Counted from the stretch's first letter, positions 17,218-26,260 are shown. The stretch: 64,000 nt of DNA from Acidobacteriota bacterium (GCA_019347945.1 JAHWKK010000012.1:53037-117036); one strand, 5' to 3'. The notes: a model not told the origin generated them from the sequence alone. Translations and numbers: made by a program.

Positions 17218-17368
17218 GGCGACTCGCCCCTTCCGAGGGGCAGATCCGAAGACGCCCACGCCAGACGGACTCGTGGCCGTATCCCGTAATGGATTTCGAG
17301 GCGTGGTCTCTCCTGTCTTCGGCTCCGGGTGTGAGGGCGGAAAAATCTCAGCGCGAAAGGAGTGTCAG

Positions 17369-17881
17369 TTGTCCCTGTCATTCAAGGTAGGAGAGAAAGT
17401 CGTTTACCCTCAACACGGTGTCACGGTCGTCGAGCACGTCGGCGAAACGAGTATCGATGGAGTCCAGAGTGATTTTTATCACCTTCGTCTCCTCGCCAAT
17501 GATTCACGCCTGATGGTCCCCGTTGCGAACACCGAGCGGGTTGGTCTTCGGAAGCTCTACAAGATGAAAGATATCAAAGCGCTTCTGACTCAGCTCGAGT
17601 TGACCGAGAAGCGAAAGGCGCGGGACTGGAAAGACCGCTACCGCGAAAACATGGAGAAGATGAAGAGCGGAAGGCTCGAGGACGTGGCCGACGTTCTGAA
17701 AAATCTGACCGAGATCGCGCGACGCAAGACTCTGTCGTTCCGTGAGAAAAAGATGTACGAGCGGGCGAAACATCTGGTCGTTTCCGAGGTCGCGATCGTC
17801 AAGGGAATCGACGACGTCGCTGCCGAAACCCTGATCGAGGGTTCACTGGACAAAGGACTCGGTACCTCCACCGGACACTGA
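17369..17881 (+). CDS. CarD/CdnL-type RNA polymerase-binding regulator
   Basis: Binds the RNA polymerase beta subunit and stabilises open promoter complexes. The N-terminal Tudor-like domain begins FKVGEKVVYPQHGVTVVEHV and continues with FYHLRLLANDSRLMVPVAN, the classic CarD pattern; the all-helical C-terminal domain follows (WKDRYRENMEKM to about residue 150). I choose TTG 17369 because AAAGGAG sits six bases before it and the CarD domain begins immediately; the longer upstream frame is leader sequence. 170 residues is the usual size. It has its own promoter and a strong terminator, so it is probably monocistronic. Confidence 0.92.
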   Translation: MSLSFKVGEKVVYPQHGVTVVEHVGETSIDGVQSDFYHLRLLANDSRLMVPVANTERVGLRKLYKMKDIKALLTQLELTEKRKARDWKDRYRENMEKMKSGRLEDVADVLKNLTEIARRKTLSFREKKMYERAKHLVVSEVAIVKGIDDVAAETLIEGSLDKGLGTSTGH

Positions 17882-17904
17882 GACCCTGACGACATTGGAA
17901 CAAA

Positions 17905-17939
17905 GGACGGGCGATCGAAAGGTCGCCCGTTCTGTTTTT
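17905..17939 (+). terminator. Rho-independent terminator of the carD gene
   Basis: ACGGGCGA (17907-17914) pairs perfectly with TCGCCCGT (17923-17930) across an 8-base loop, extended by a G-T and a G-C pair, and is followed by TCTGTTTTT. It lies 23 bases after the carD stop. Confidence 0.85.
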
Positions 17940-17986
17940 GCGGCCTGCGGGGAGTGATTTCGATCGCTCGGAGGTTTGAATAGACC

Positions 17987-18655
17987 GTGAAGAACACGAC
18001 GATTCTCCTTTCCGGCGCGCTTGCGGTTTCGCTCGGAGCGGTGGGAGCCTACGGCGAGCTGGTCACACTCAGCTCGGGACGGACGATCAAGGCGACGGAC
18101 GTCGTCGTCGAGGACGATTCGGTCAGACTCCTGCTCTCATTCGGAGCCGTGATGGAGGTGCCACTCGCGGTCGTCGATCGGATCGTGGACGACGAAGTGG
18201 AAGACCTCGAGCCGGTCGAGATTCAGGTCAGCGGAGAACGTCTCTATCGGTTCGATCCGTCCAGAGGGCCGTTGTTCGACACCGCCTGGAATGGCTGGAT
18301 CATTCACGTCGCCCGGGAGTACGACGTCGATGCGGCGCTGATCTCCGCCGTCATCAAAGCCGAGAGCGACTATGACCCGCGCGTGATCTCACACAAAGGC
18401 GCGATCGGGCTGATGCAGCTCATGCCGGCTACCGCCACCAGGTTCGGCGTCTCCGACCCTCATGATCCGATTCAGAACCTCAGAGGCGGCGTTCAGTACC
18501 TCTCCTGGCTCATCGATCGATTCGATGGATCGATCGATCTCGTTCTCGCTGGCTACAACGCGGGCGAGGGTAATGTGAGAAAGTACGAAGGCGTCCCCCC
18601 CTTTCGCGAAACACGAAATTACATACGCAAGATCTCCGGCTATCTCGGAGGTTGA
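17987..18655 (+). CDS. Secreted lytic transglycosylase, SLT domain
   Basis: Residues 1-23 form a signal peptide (MKNTTILLSGALAVSLGAV, then GAYGE). Residues 24-75 are a small beta-rich segment (TLSSGRTIKATDVV). The SLT domain follows: catalytic Glu in IKAESDYDP, then KGAIGLMQLMPATA and GYNAGEGNVRKYEGVPPF near the end. Start is GTG 17987, with GGAGG about 13 bases upstream. The domain is closely similar to that of the minus-strand transglycosylase at 9088, so the two are paralogues acting on peptidoglycan. Confidence 0.9.
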   Translation: MKNTTILLSGALAVSLGAVGAYGELVTLSSGRTIKATDVVVEDDSVRLLLSFGAVMEVPLAVVDRIVDDEVEDLEPVEIQVSGERLYRFDPSRGPLFDTAWNGWIIHVAREYDVDAALISAVIKAESDYDPRVISHKGAIGLMQLMPATATRFGVSDPHDPIQNLRGGVQYLSWLIDRFDGSIDLVLAGYNAGEGNVRKYEGVPPFRETRNYIRKISGYLGG

Positions 18656-18663
18656 GCTCTCGA

Positions 18664-18839
18664 CCTGGATGATTCATGAGACGTCTACTGCGGAGGCGGA
18701 TCGCAGCGCGGCTACAGCGTTGCGCTCGATTCGGCTCCCTCGACATACCGGAAGTATGTCCCCGTCGCCGAGCTCGGCGCGCGCCTCGCATCCACACCAC
18801 TTTCCACCTCCTCGCGACGACATCTCATGAATATCCGGG
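18664..18839. repeat. 176-base imperfect palindromic element with terminal inverted repeats
   Basis: Outer arms 18664-18685 and 18819-18839 are inverted copies (CCTGGATGATTCATGAGACG on the left; the complement of CCCGGATATTCATGAGATG on the right). A perfect 7-base stem GACATAC/GTATGTC with loop CGGAA sits at the centre (18742-18760), and the halves between are partly complementary. This architecture resembles a non-autonomous hairpin element, but I do not recognise the family. The ATG of the VWA gene lies inside the right arm. Confidence 0.7.
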
Positions 18840-20260
18840 TTGAATTGGCGAATCGCAAGATCATTCATCTCTTCCTGAGCCTTCTGTTCCTGGCATCAAG
18901 CTCGTACGCCTACGCGGCTGAGATCAGATTTCTCGATGAGCCTGGAGGACTCCAGCACGGCATCATCGAGCTCACGTACGAGGTGGATGGGGATTTCTCT
19001 CACGTAATCCTTCTCGTGAACGACGTCGAGTATCAGCGACTCGAAGAGCGCAGGGGGACGTTTACCCTCGATGTCGGCCGATTTCTTCGTCGCCTTCGGC
19101 TTCGCGCGGAGGTGAGAGGCAGCTCGGGAGCTCTGCTCGCCGACCGTGAGATCGTGATCAACGATCCTCGCCCTCCATTTCGTGCTCGTCTACGAGGTCC
19201 GGGAAGACTTCCCGAGAGCGGGATGGTGGAGTTGCGGGTATCGGTGACGAAGCCTCCCGGGCTCGCGGTGTCGAGGGTCGAGTTTTTCGTGGACGAAGAA
19301 CCGATCGGAGCCGATACCTCCGAGCCATACACGGCCAGCTTCGATGCCGCTCATTTCAGCGAGGCCCGGTTCGCCCGAGTCGCGGTGCAGCTTGCGAATG
19401 GAAGGGAAGAGGGCGACGTCTTCTACTTCGGCCAGACGAGGGGAGAATCGCTCGACGTCAGCCTCCAGCAGATTCCGGTCTCGGTGTTGGGGTCCCTCCA
19501 GGGCCACGGGCTGGAGCTCGAAGAGATCAGTTTGAAGGATGACGGTGTCGAGAAGGACGTCGTTGCGGTCACGCGGGCGATCGAAGAGCCTTTGAGTATC
19601 GTCCTGCTGATCGACTCATCGGAAAGCATGCTCGAGGAGCTCCCCCTGATCAAGCAGGCCGCCATCGAGTTCTCGGAAAAAACGCTGGAAACGGGGAATG
19701 CAAAGATCGCGGTGGTTGCCTTTCATCAGCGTCGATTCTGGCTGACGGGTTTCACCTCGAATCTGGACGCGATCGAACGTGCAGTCGACCAGTTGCACCC
19801 GGTCGGACAAACACACCTCTACGACGCGACGATCGAGATGCTTTACGAACTGCAACGAAGGCCGGGGCGGCGAGCGCTGGTCGTCCTCACCGACGGCGTG
19901 AACCAGGGGGGCGACTTCGAGCTCGACCATGTCGTTCATTACGCTCGGTACTCGGGAGTACCCATCTACCCGGTGGTCAGAAACACCCTCCTTTCCCGGC
20001 TGATGCGTTTCGGACTCCGCCGTTTCGACGCGAACCGATATGCAGAGATCGCTCGCGACAGCGGTGCCCGCTGGTTCATTGTGAGCAGGCCCGACGACCT
20101 GCCTTCCGTCTACCGCGCAATCGCTCACGAGCTTTCCCAGCAGTACCTCGTTTCCTTCTACGCCGATGACGCGGGGACGGACCGGTGGCACACCCTCGAA
20201 CTTCGTACCAGCCGCGAGGGCGTTGATCTGCGGGCTCCGCGGGGCTACTTTCCGGACTGA
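18827..20260 (+). CDS. Secreted VWA-domain protein (acidobacterial VWFA-related type)
   Basis: The signal peptide (LFLSLLFLASSSYAYAAE) ends near residue 31. Residues about 35-215 hold beta-rich Ig-like segments, then a linker (VVAVTRAIEEP) leads into a von Willebrand A domain starting SIVLLIDSSESM, with the DxSxS metal site intact, a later TDG (VVLTDGVNQGG) and a Thr-containing loop GQTHLYDA. The overall layout matches the VWFA-related family expanded in Acidobacteriota, whose function is unknown but is likely adhesion or surface binding. ATG 18827 lies within a palindromic element; TTG 18845 is the only other early start. It heads a run of six genes on the same strand. Confidence 0.88.
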   Translation: MNIRVELANRKIIHLFLSLLFLASSSYAYAAEIRFLDEPGGLQHGIIELTYEVDGDFSHVILLVNDVEYQRLEERRGTFTLDVGRFLRRLRLRAEVRGSSGALLADREIVINDPRPPFRARLRGPGRLPESGMVELRVSVTKPPGLAVSRVEFFVDEEPIGADTSEPYTASFDAAHFSEARFARVAVQLANGREEGDVFYFGQTRGESLDVSLQQIPVSVLGSLQGHGLELEEISLKDDGVEKDVVAVTRAIEEPLSIVLLIDSSESMLEELPLIKQAAIEFSEKTLETGNAKIAVVAFHQRRFWLTGFTSNLDAIERAVDQLHPVGQTHLYDATIEMLYELQRRPGRRALVVLTDGVNQGGDFELDHVVHYARYSGVPIYPVVRNTLLSRLMRFGLRRFDANRYAEIARDSGARWFIVSRPDDLPSVYRAIAHELSQQYLVSFYADDAGTDRWHTLELRTSREGVDLRAPRGYFPD

Positions 20261-20290
20261 GGCACGGGGTGTGAAGCCGGAGAGGAGCCA

Positions 20291-21481
20291 GTGACTCGAG
20301 ATCGCACCAGATCGAGCCGAAGAAAACGTGGGTTTCCAACGGGACTCAGTCCTCGGTACGAGCGTGCCTTCCGATTTCTCGCCCTCGGGATCACAATGAT
20401 CATGTTCACTGGCTGGGTGACCTCGGTGGTCGAACTGCGCCAGCAGAAGCAGATCCGAAGCGGCGCCGCCTTCGGCGAGGATGCGGCTCACAGGGAGGTG
20501 CCGTTGTCGGCCGCCGTCGAGGCCGGGGTCGAGCCCGACGCTCCGGCGGTGACGTCGAGAATCACTCAGAGCTTGTTCCGGATGGACGAAACGAATCTTT
20601 CGTTCCTCTCCGCGGCAATGACCCGTTACCGGGCACCGCTCACCGGCCACAGCGGCGATCTGCGCGCAGCTTTCTATCTCCCCGGCGCCGAGATCGGGAG
20701 ATTCGTGATCGATGATGACTTTTCGGTCCGGTTCCTCAGCATGGACGGTGCGGAGGTCCCGACACCCGCCGGCAGAGCGCCGGGAGTGCCTGGCCTTTAC
20801 CGGATGCAGTTCGTGCGAGGCCGTTCGGTTGCCGATCTCGAAGACTTCGTTGCGATCGTACAGGTGCCTTTCGATGCGAAGGATGACGGCAGGATCAACG
20901 GCTATCAGCTGGGTGTCTGGCCTTACGAGAACGGAGGCACGCCTCGTACGCCGGGCTATGCGAATCCCCCCGGTTTCGTCGAAGTAACCCCCCGGAATCG
21001 CAATGTCAGGATCTCCGAGCACTTCAGGCTGGGCGATTTTCTCACCAAGGGACAGGCGAACGTCTGGCCGAAGTACATGGTTCTCAGTCCGAAGCTCGTC
21101 GACAAGCTCGAGCTCGTCATCGATGGCCTGGAGAGCCGGGGGGTGGGAGTGGAGACAATGAGGATCATGAGTGGTTTTCGACACCCGTCGTACAATGCAG
21201 GCGGGGGAAACACCGCAGGAAGAGCGAGCCTGAGCCGGCATATGTATGGCGATGCTGCGGATGTCTTCGTCGACAACAACGGAGACAACTGGAGCGACGA
21301 CGTCACCGGAGATGGAAGGCTGACGATCCGGGATGCCGAGCGAATTCGCGACATCGTCGATGAGATTGAACGGCGCTATCCCTCGCTGATAGGGGGAGTT
21401 GGTATCTACCCGGCATGTTGTGGCCACGGGCCGATGACTCACGTCGACGTTCGCGGGAATCGAGCCCGATGGTACTACTGA
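20291..21481 (+). CDS. Membrane-anchored M15-type peptidase domain protein
   Basis: One transmembrane helix (about residues 29-47, FLALGITMIMFTGWVTSVV) anchors the protein; the rest is periplasmic. The C-terminal domain has the zinc-peptidase M15 pattern of D-Ala-D-Ala carboxypeptidase/YcbK proteins: MSGFRHPSYN, then SRHMYGDAADVFVD with the His and Asp ligands, and THVDVRG with the final His. An inserted NNGDNWSDDVTGDGRL sequence resembles a calcium-binding dockerin/EF-hand-like loop. Start is GTG at 20291. It follows the VWA gene by 30 bases. Peptidoglycan trimming or binding is the likely role. Confidence 0.82.
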   Translation: MTRDRTRSSRRKRGFPTGLSPRYERAFRFLALGITMIMFTGWVTSVVELRQQKQIRSGAAFGEDAAHREVPLSAAVEAGVEPDAPAVTSRITQSLFRMDETNLSFLSAAMTRYRAPLTGHSGDLRAAFYLPGAEIGRFVIDDDFSVRFLSMDGAEVPTPAGRAPGVPGLYRMQFVRGRSVADLEDFVAIVQVPFDAKDDGRINGYQLGVWPYENGGTPRTPGYANPPGFVEVTPRNRNVRISEHFRLGDFLTKGQANVWPKYMVLSPKLVDKLELVIDGLESRGVGVETMRIMSGFRHPSYNAGGGNTAGRASLSRHMYGDAADVFVDNNGDNWSDDVTGDGRLTIRDAERIRDIVDEIERRYPSLIGGVGIYPACCGHGPMTHVDVRGNRARWYY

Positions 21482-21494
21482 GAGGAGATTTCTG

Positions 21495-21995
21495 ATGGAG
21501 CAAGTCACCGACTACTGCCCTGAGTGCGGGAGCGAGCGAACGGATTTCGATACCACGTGCGATGCATGCGGGGCGCCTCCTCGCTCGGATGACACATCCG
21601 GAGCGATCGTACGCAACACCGACCTGGAGCCGTACGTTGCGCTTCGATACATCGCCAGGCTTTTCAAGATTCTCGCGGTTCTCCTGATCCTGATGATGTT
21701 CGGCGAAGTCGCCGTGGGACTGACCACGCATGGCACCGGAGCGGTGCCGGACCTCTTGTCGGAGGTCACACGGCTTCTCGTTCTCGCCGGACTTCTGTGG
21801 GGTGCCGGCGACATCGCGGTTCTCTTGATCGATCTCGGGCACGATGTCCGCGTCTCGAGAATCCTTCTCGGGCGAATCAACGCCAGGATGCACATTCCAG
21901 GCGCCTCGGATGCCCTGAGCACCTTTTCGACGTCGACTCCACTATCAAAGGAGAAGGAAACACGGAGTGAAGTGAGAAGTGAGCCACGCACTTAA
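21495..21995 (+). CDS. Zinc-ribbon membrane protein, 166 aa
   Basis: An N-terminal zinc ribbon (CPECG, then CDACG about 15 residues later) is followed by two hydrophobic helices (about residues 55-78 and 90-115) and a basic, Ser/Thr-rich tail. No precise family. A GAGGAG ribosome site lies just before the ATG. It starts 13 bases after the M15 gene and its last 17 bases overlap the GTG start of msrA, so it is part of the same run. Confidence 0.75.
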   Translation: MEQVTDYCPECGSERTDFDTTCDACGAPPRSDDTSGAIVRNTDLEPYVALRYIARLFKILAVLLILMMFGEVAVGLTTHGTGAVPDLLSEVTRLLVLAGLLWGAGDIAVLLIDLGHDVRVSRILLGRINARMHIPGASDALSTFSTSTPLSKEKETRSEVRSEPRT

Positions 21996-22665
21996 ATCGG
22001 CCTTTACGCTCACCCTCGCAATCCTGACCTCGAGCTGCGGGAATGCCCGCCAGGTGGACAATCCTGCCGAGCACCGCCGCCAGCCGCCGACGGCGAGCTC
22101 CGAGACGGGTCAGGAGGGAGCGAGCGGCAAAACCGCGCTCGCGACGTTCGCAGGCGGGTGCTTCTGGTGCATGGAGAAGCCGTTCGATGATCTCGATGGT
22201 GTGATTTCGACGACTTCGGGCTACAGCGGTGGCACAGTACCTAACCCCAGCTACGAGCAGGTGTCCGCAGGGCGAACCGGCCACGCGGAAGTGGTTCAGG
22301 TCGTCTATGACCCCGATCGGATCAGCTATGAAGAACTGCTGTACGTGTTCTGGCGGAATGTCGACCCACTGACTTCGAATCGGCAGTTCTGTGATTCGGG
22401 ATCGCAATACAGATCGGGCATTTTCGTCCACGACGATGCCCAGAGAAAAGCCGCGGAGGATTCGCTCCGCGAGCTGTCCAGCCGTTTCTCATCGCCGATC
22501 GTCACCGAGATCGTCGACTTCGATGAGTTTTATCCTGCCGAGGACTATCATCAGGATTACTACGCGACGAATCCGATCCGATACCGGTTCTACAGGTCGC
22601 GATGCGGAAGGGATCAGAGGCTCGCACAGGTCTGGGGTGACGAGGCGGGCGGTCACACCGAGTGA
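21979..22665 (+). CDS. msrA: Peptide methionine sulfoxide reductase MsrA, exported form
   Basis: Reduces methionine-S-sulfoxide in proteins. The catalytic motif GCFWC is at residues 60-64 in AGGCFWCMEKPF, and GYSGG, GHAEVVQVVYDP, and SQYRSGIF are all typical of MsrA. The 20-residue N-terminus is hydrophobic and ends TSSC, a possible though imperfect lipobox, so the enzyme probably acts in the periplasm, perhaps as a lipoprotein. Start is GTG 21979, overlapping the zinc-ribbon gene. About 50 low-complexity residues separate the signal from the domain. Confidence 0.93.
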   Translation: MSHALKSAFTLTLAILTSSCGNARQVDNPAEHRRQPPTASSETGQEGASGKTALATFAGGCFWCMEKPFDDLDGVISTTSGYSGGTVPNPSYEQVSAGRTGHAEVVQVVYDPDRISYEELLYVFWRNVDPLTSNRQFCDSGSQYRSGIFVHDDAQRKAAEDSLRELSSRFSSPIVTEIVDFDEFYPAEDYHQDYYATNPIRYRFYRSRCGRDQRLAQVWGDEAGGHTE

Positions 22666-22701
22666 ACATGAGGCAGGCTGCGATACGATCCAGCCGGCCC
22701 G

Positions 22702-23337
22702 ATGACTCGCCTACTTTATCTGCATGGATTTGCGTCATCCCCGTCGTCGACGAAGGTCACGCTCATCCGGGAGCGCCTCGAGCAGGACGTACTGACCTTT
22801 GATGCGCCTGATCTGAATGTCCCTGAATTCCGGCGGCTGAGCTGGGAGGCCATCATCGGCTCGGTGGTCGATCGCGCCGACCTGAATCCGACCGTAGTCG
22901 TCGGTTCATCTCTCGGAGCGATGATTGCTCTGGAATGCTCGCGGCGGAAGCCTGACTGGGACTGCGAGCTCGTACTGATCGCCCCCGCGATCGGAATCCG
23001 GGAAGGATGGGTGGATTGGCTTCCGAACGATGGCGGATCCGAAGTCGAGATCTTTCATCATGGGACGGGAAAGGAAGAGCCGATCAATCGAAGCTTCTTC
23101 GAAGAGATCAGCCTCGCCGAAGCGGACCTTCCGACGCCGGCAAAGAGAATCCGGGTGATCATGGGCGATCAGGACGAATCGATATCGATTGCCGGGGTTA
23201 AGGAGACGTGGGAAACCTGGAAAAAGAGCGGATTGCCGCATGGCTCTTCCTTTCGCGAGATTCATGGAGGGGATCACCGGCTCGTCGATTACGTGAGCGA
23301 AGTGGTCGCGGAGATCCGGATTGCAGCCCGGCTCTGA
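22702..23337 (+). CDS. YqiA-like alpha/beta-hydrolase esterase
   Basis: A short alpha/beta hydrolase: LLYLHGFASSPSSTK at the N-terminus forms the oxyanion region, VVGSSLGAMIAL contains the nucleophile Ser, an Asp lies in MGDQDESI and the last His is in GGDHRLVDY. This is the UPF0227/YqiA pattern, and 211 residues fits. The natural ester is unknown. Its end overlaps the AmpG-like gene by 17 bases. Confidence 0.85.
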   Translation: MTRLLYLHGFASSPSSTKVTLIRERLEQDVLTFDAPDLNVPEFRRLSWEAIIGSVVDRADLNPTVVVGSSLGAMIALECSRRKPDWDCELVLIAPAIGIREGWVDWLPNDGGSEVEIFHHGTGKEEPINRSFFEEISLAEADLPTPAKRIRVIMGDQDESISIAGVKETWETWKKSGLPHGSSFREIHGGDHRLVDYVSEVVAEIRIAARL

Positions 23338-24559
23338 CGAAGGGGCGGCTCGAAGCGGTCTCGCGGTCGCCTCGATTGCAGGAGTCCTCTATTTTTCCGA
23401 GGGGTTTCCGTACGGAATCGTCAGCGAGATGCTTCCGATCTACCTTCGGGATTCGGGTGGCTCTCTGGCGGCGGTAGGCTCTCTGAGTCTCGTGAGCCTT
23501 GCGTGGACGCTGAAGTTCCTGTGGGCGCCGCTCGTCGATCGGCTCGGGGGTTACCGGGATTGGATCCAGTGGGCCCTCGTCTCGATCGTGGTCATTCTGT
23601 CGTTGATGGGAATCACGCGCTCGAGTGACGGGGCCGTCTTCTGGACTCTCGTGACGCTTCTCGCGATCTCCTCGGCTTCTCAGGACATTGCCGCCGACGC
23701 CCTGACGATCACGATCACACCGGACAAGTTGCTCGGGCTCGTGAACTCGGTCCGAGTGACGGCCTTCAGGATCGCTCTGATTCTGAGTGGGGGCGTCGTC
23801 GCGCTGGCGAGCCTGGGCTCGTGGTCGTTCGCGTTTCTGGCCTGCGCGGGCATCGCATTCATCGTTTTCATCGCGACGCTTTTCATGCCTCGCGGCAGTG
23901 AACGTACCACCGAAGCGGAGAAGAACGTCTTCGGTGGTGTCCGGCGTTGGCTGAATCGGCGGCATGCCGGACCTCTGCTGGCGCTGGTTCTTCTGTACAG
24001 GCTGGGCGATTCGGCACTGCTGCCGATGATCAAGACGTTCTGGCTCGACTCCGGCTTCTCGCCGGCTGAGGTCGGAGCGGTGACGATCTCGGCAGGAATG
24101 GTGCTGACGGTGCTGGGCGCCTGGCTGGGTGGATGGTTCATTGCCCGGAAGGGTTTGTGGGCCGGGCTGCTCTGGATGGGGATCGCACAGATGGCATCGA
24201 ACGTGGGCTATGCGATCGTGGCGTCGACGAGCGCGACGCGTCTCGGCCTTTACTCCGCTGCCGGTATCGAGAGTTTCGCGAGCGGTCTGGGAACGGCGGC
24301 ATTTCTCGCGTTTCTGATGGCGATCTGCGATCGGCGATACGCGGCGACGGAGTTCGCGCTCCTCAGCGCGCTTTTCGTGATCACCCGGTCGTTTTCGGGC
24401 GCCATGAGCGGTGTGGCGACCGAGGCTCTGGGATACGGCCCCTACTTCTGGTTGACCGTGGTGCTCGGAATTCCGGCACTTCTGCTGCTGCCCGTCCTTC
24501 GTCAGGTTCCGGAGCTCGTTCGGGGCGACCATTCGAGCTCGGCAACGACGGGTGCGTGA
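23321..24559 (+). CDS. AmpG-like major facilitator transporter
   Basis: About twelve transmembrane helices in 412 residues. The N-terminal GVLYFSEGFPYGI and LKFLWAPLVD, and SSASQDIAADALTI in the fourth helix region, are characteristic of AmpG-type permeases that import anhydromuropeptides (or of the related acetyl-CoA transporter group). With lytic transglycosylases and an M15 peptidase in the window, muropeptide recycling is a reasonable inference. Start is TTG 23321, overlapping the esterase. The final 58 bases overlap exonuclease III convergently. Confidence 0.87.
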   Translation: MQPGSDEGAARSGLAVASIAGVLYFSEGFPYGIVSEMLPIYLRDSGGSLAAVGSLSLVSLAWTLKFLWAPLVDRLGGYRDWIQWALVSIVVILSLMGITRSSDGAVFWTLVTLLAISSASQDIAADALTITITPDKLLGLVNSVRVTAFRIALILSGGVVALASLGSWSFAFLACAGIAFIVFIATLFMPRGSERTTEAEKNVFGGVRRWLNRRHAGPLLALVLLYRLGDSALLPMIKTFWLDSGFSPAEVGAVTISAGMVLTVLGAWLGGWFIARKGLWAGLLWMGIAQMASNVGYAIVASTSATRLGLYSAAGIESFASGLGTAAFLAFLMAICDRRYAATEFALLSALFVITRSFSGAMSGVATEALGYGPYFWLTVVLGIPALLLLPVLRQVPELVRGDHSSSATTGA

Positions 24560-25272
24560 TCACTCTGACCGACATCGGAGCGCACGACGCAGCTCGATGC
24601 GGTGGCGGCGACTGGACGGGTGGCGAGAATGTAGTCGAGTCTCCAGCCGATATTGCGCTGCCGCATGTTGCGCCAGGGCGCCCACCAGGTGAACAGGCCG
24701 TCGTCGTTCGGCGCCATCGCTCGCCCCAGATCGACGAAGTGCCGATCAATCATCGAGTTGAACAGCGTGCGTTCCTCGGGCAGCTGCCCGATGGCGTTCG
24801 GCTTCCGCTCCTTCGGATGTACGTCCTGATCCGAGCGGGTGATGTTCATATCACCGCAGAGGATGAGCTGAAGCCCGTCGGCGCGCTCCGTCTCGATCCA
24901 GTCGTCGAGCTGATGAAGGAACCGGATTTTCGCATCGAAGTCCTTTCCTCCATTCGGCAGATAGATGGAAGCGACTACGAGGTCTCCCAGTCTTGCCGCG
25001 ACGACACGGTCCTCGAAATCGAGCTCGGGATGGTAAAAGCCGGGCTCCGGGCTCAGCGAGGTTCGGATGTGTAGCGCCGTCCCCGAGTAACCTCCGGAGC
25101 CATGCCAGTAGCAATGGTATCCGTCGGCGTCGCAGATCGACTCCGGCACCTTGGAACGTGGAGCTTTGGTCTCCTGCAGGCAGACGATGTCGGGCTTCTC
25201 CTCGGCCAGCCATTCGGCGTACTGAGCTTCGCGAGCGCGAATTCCGTTGACGTTCCAGGTCGCGATTTTCAT
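24502..25272 (-). CDS. xthA: Exodeoxyribonuclease III
   Basis: AP endonuclease and 3'-5' exonuclease of base-excision repair. Motifs are clear: MKIATWNVNGIRAR, LQETKAP (metal Glu), YSGTAL, GDMNITRSDQDVH, the W-rich RNIGWRLDYIL and the closing QSDHAPV. 256 residues is the usual length. Its ATG overlaps the stop of the upstream membrane-protein gene in ATGA, so the two are coupled, and the 3' end overlaps the AmpG-like gene. Confidence 0.94.
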   Translation of the reverse strand: MKIATWNVNGIRAREAQYAEWLAEEKPDIVCLQETKAPRSKVPESICDADGYHCYWHGSGGYSGTALHIRTSLSPEPGFYHPELDFEDRVVAARLGDLVVASIYLPNGGKDFDAKIRFLHQLDDWIETERADGLQLILCGDMNITRSDQDVHPKERKPNAIGQLPEERTLFNSMIDRHFVDLGRAMAPNDDGLFTWWAPWRNMRQRNIGWRLDYILATRPVAATASSCVVRSDVGQSDHAPVVAELEWSPRTSSGT

Positions 25273-26237
25273 GGGTCTGCTCGATCCGTTGCTTCCTCTG
25301 GTTCTGCTTGCTGCTCGTCGTTCGACCAGCGAATGAACCCCGCGTCGCGTTTATCGAGACCTTCGGGCAGCCGGAGTTGTTCAGCCAGCAGGTCGTCGAT
25401 CGAACGCATCGAGACTTTGCCGTCGCGTACCGTGATCGCCCGATGTTCGAGGCCCAGCGGAGGGCAGCCGAAAAGCGCGATCAGAATGGAGATTGCTGCC
25501 AGCCCGAGAACCGGCGCCGCGAAGCGCGACGTTTTCAGCTCGGAATCGTGGACCCGCTCGAGTCCTCGAGGTGGCTGGAGGAAAAAGCGGAACGAGAGAA
25601 TCAGAATGATTGCGGTTGCGGCGATCGCCCCCTCGACGTAGCCCGCGAGACTCTCGAGGACGCCGATTGCGACGTACCCTGCGCCGATTGCGAGTGCCAG
25701 CGCCATTCGCGTGCTTCTCCGTGCCGTATCGAAGGGCTGTCCGAAGGTTTTCAGCAGGTGGGTCGCGATCAGCCAGGAAGCGAGGAGTGCGGCGGCTGAC
25801 GAGCCGATGGCAAAGATCGAGAGGGAGGGACCGGCGAGTGTTTTGACCGCCGGCGCGAAGGCGAACAGCCGGATGAGCTCGAAGCCTGCGACTCGGATGA
25901 AGATCTGGGAGGAGAGCCGCCCGCTGGCGGGCCAGAACCAGGTGATTCCGAGAGCGGTCGCGATTCCTGCCCCGGCGAGTACGCCGTCGATCAATTGAGA
26001 GTCGCCGACGAGAGGTGGCCAGGAGTACAGAGGGAGGGATGGGTCGGATACCGCGTTGACGAAAATCACGATCAGGCCATGCCATCCGGACCAGACGGCG
26101 AGAAGGGTCTGGACGAGCCAATATCCGATCGAGGCGAGCGCTCGGGCGATGAGAAGGAAGCCGGTCGCAACGATGATCAGAACCGGCCACGACGGGCGAG
26201 GCCGGAACTCTGAGCGCGTTTCTCCGTATCGAACCAT
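25269..26237 (-). CDS. Polytopic membrane protein of unknown function, 322 aa
   Basis: About eight hydrophobic segments between residues 18 and 255, then a hydrophilic tail of about 65 residues (ITVRDGKVSMRSIDDLLAE and on) that should be cytoplasmic or periplasmic. No family recognised. It is translationally coupled to exonuclease III through ATGA and is divergent from the phosphatase gene, the two starts being 23 bases apart. The ribosome site at ATG 26237 is poor, so the start may lie elsewhere. Confidence 0.65.
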   Translation of the reverse strand: MVRYGETRSEFRPRPSWPVLIIVATGFLLIARALASIGYWLVQTLLAVWSGWHGLIVIFVNAVSDPSLPLYSWPPLVGDSQLIDGVLAGAGIATALGITWFWPASGRLSSQIFIRVAGFELIRLFAFAPAVKTLAGPSLSIFAIGSSAAALLASWLIATHLLKTFGQPFDTARRSTRMALALAIGAGYVAIGVLESLAGYVEGAIAATAIILILSFRFFLQPPRGLERVHDSELKTSRFAAPVLGLAAISILIALFGCPPLGLEHRAITVRDGKVSMRSIDDLLAEQLRLPEGLDKRDAGFIRWSNDEQQAEPEEATDRADP

Positions 26238-26260
26238 GGTGAGTGGGAGGTCGAGCCCGG

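Noticed and set aside
19616..21508. Open frame of 630 codons on the minus strand
   Set aside because: It is antisense to the VWA and M15 genes, which have signal peptides and catalytic motifs; its product has none and its composition is that of a codon-bias shadow.
23198..24532. Open frame of 444 codons on the minus strand
   Set aside because: It is the shadow of the AmpG-like gene, made of Arg/His/Pro/Glu-rich low-quality sequence.
24502..24559. Terminator between the AmpG-like gene and exonuclease III
   Set aside because: The genes overlap by 58 bases and no hairpin with a T-run exists there.
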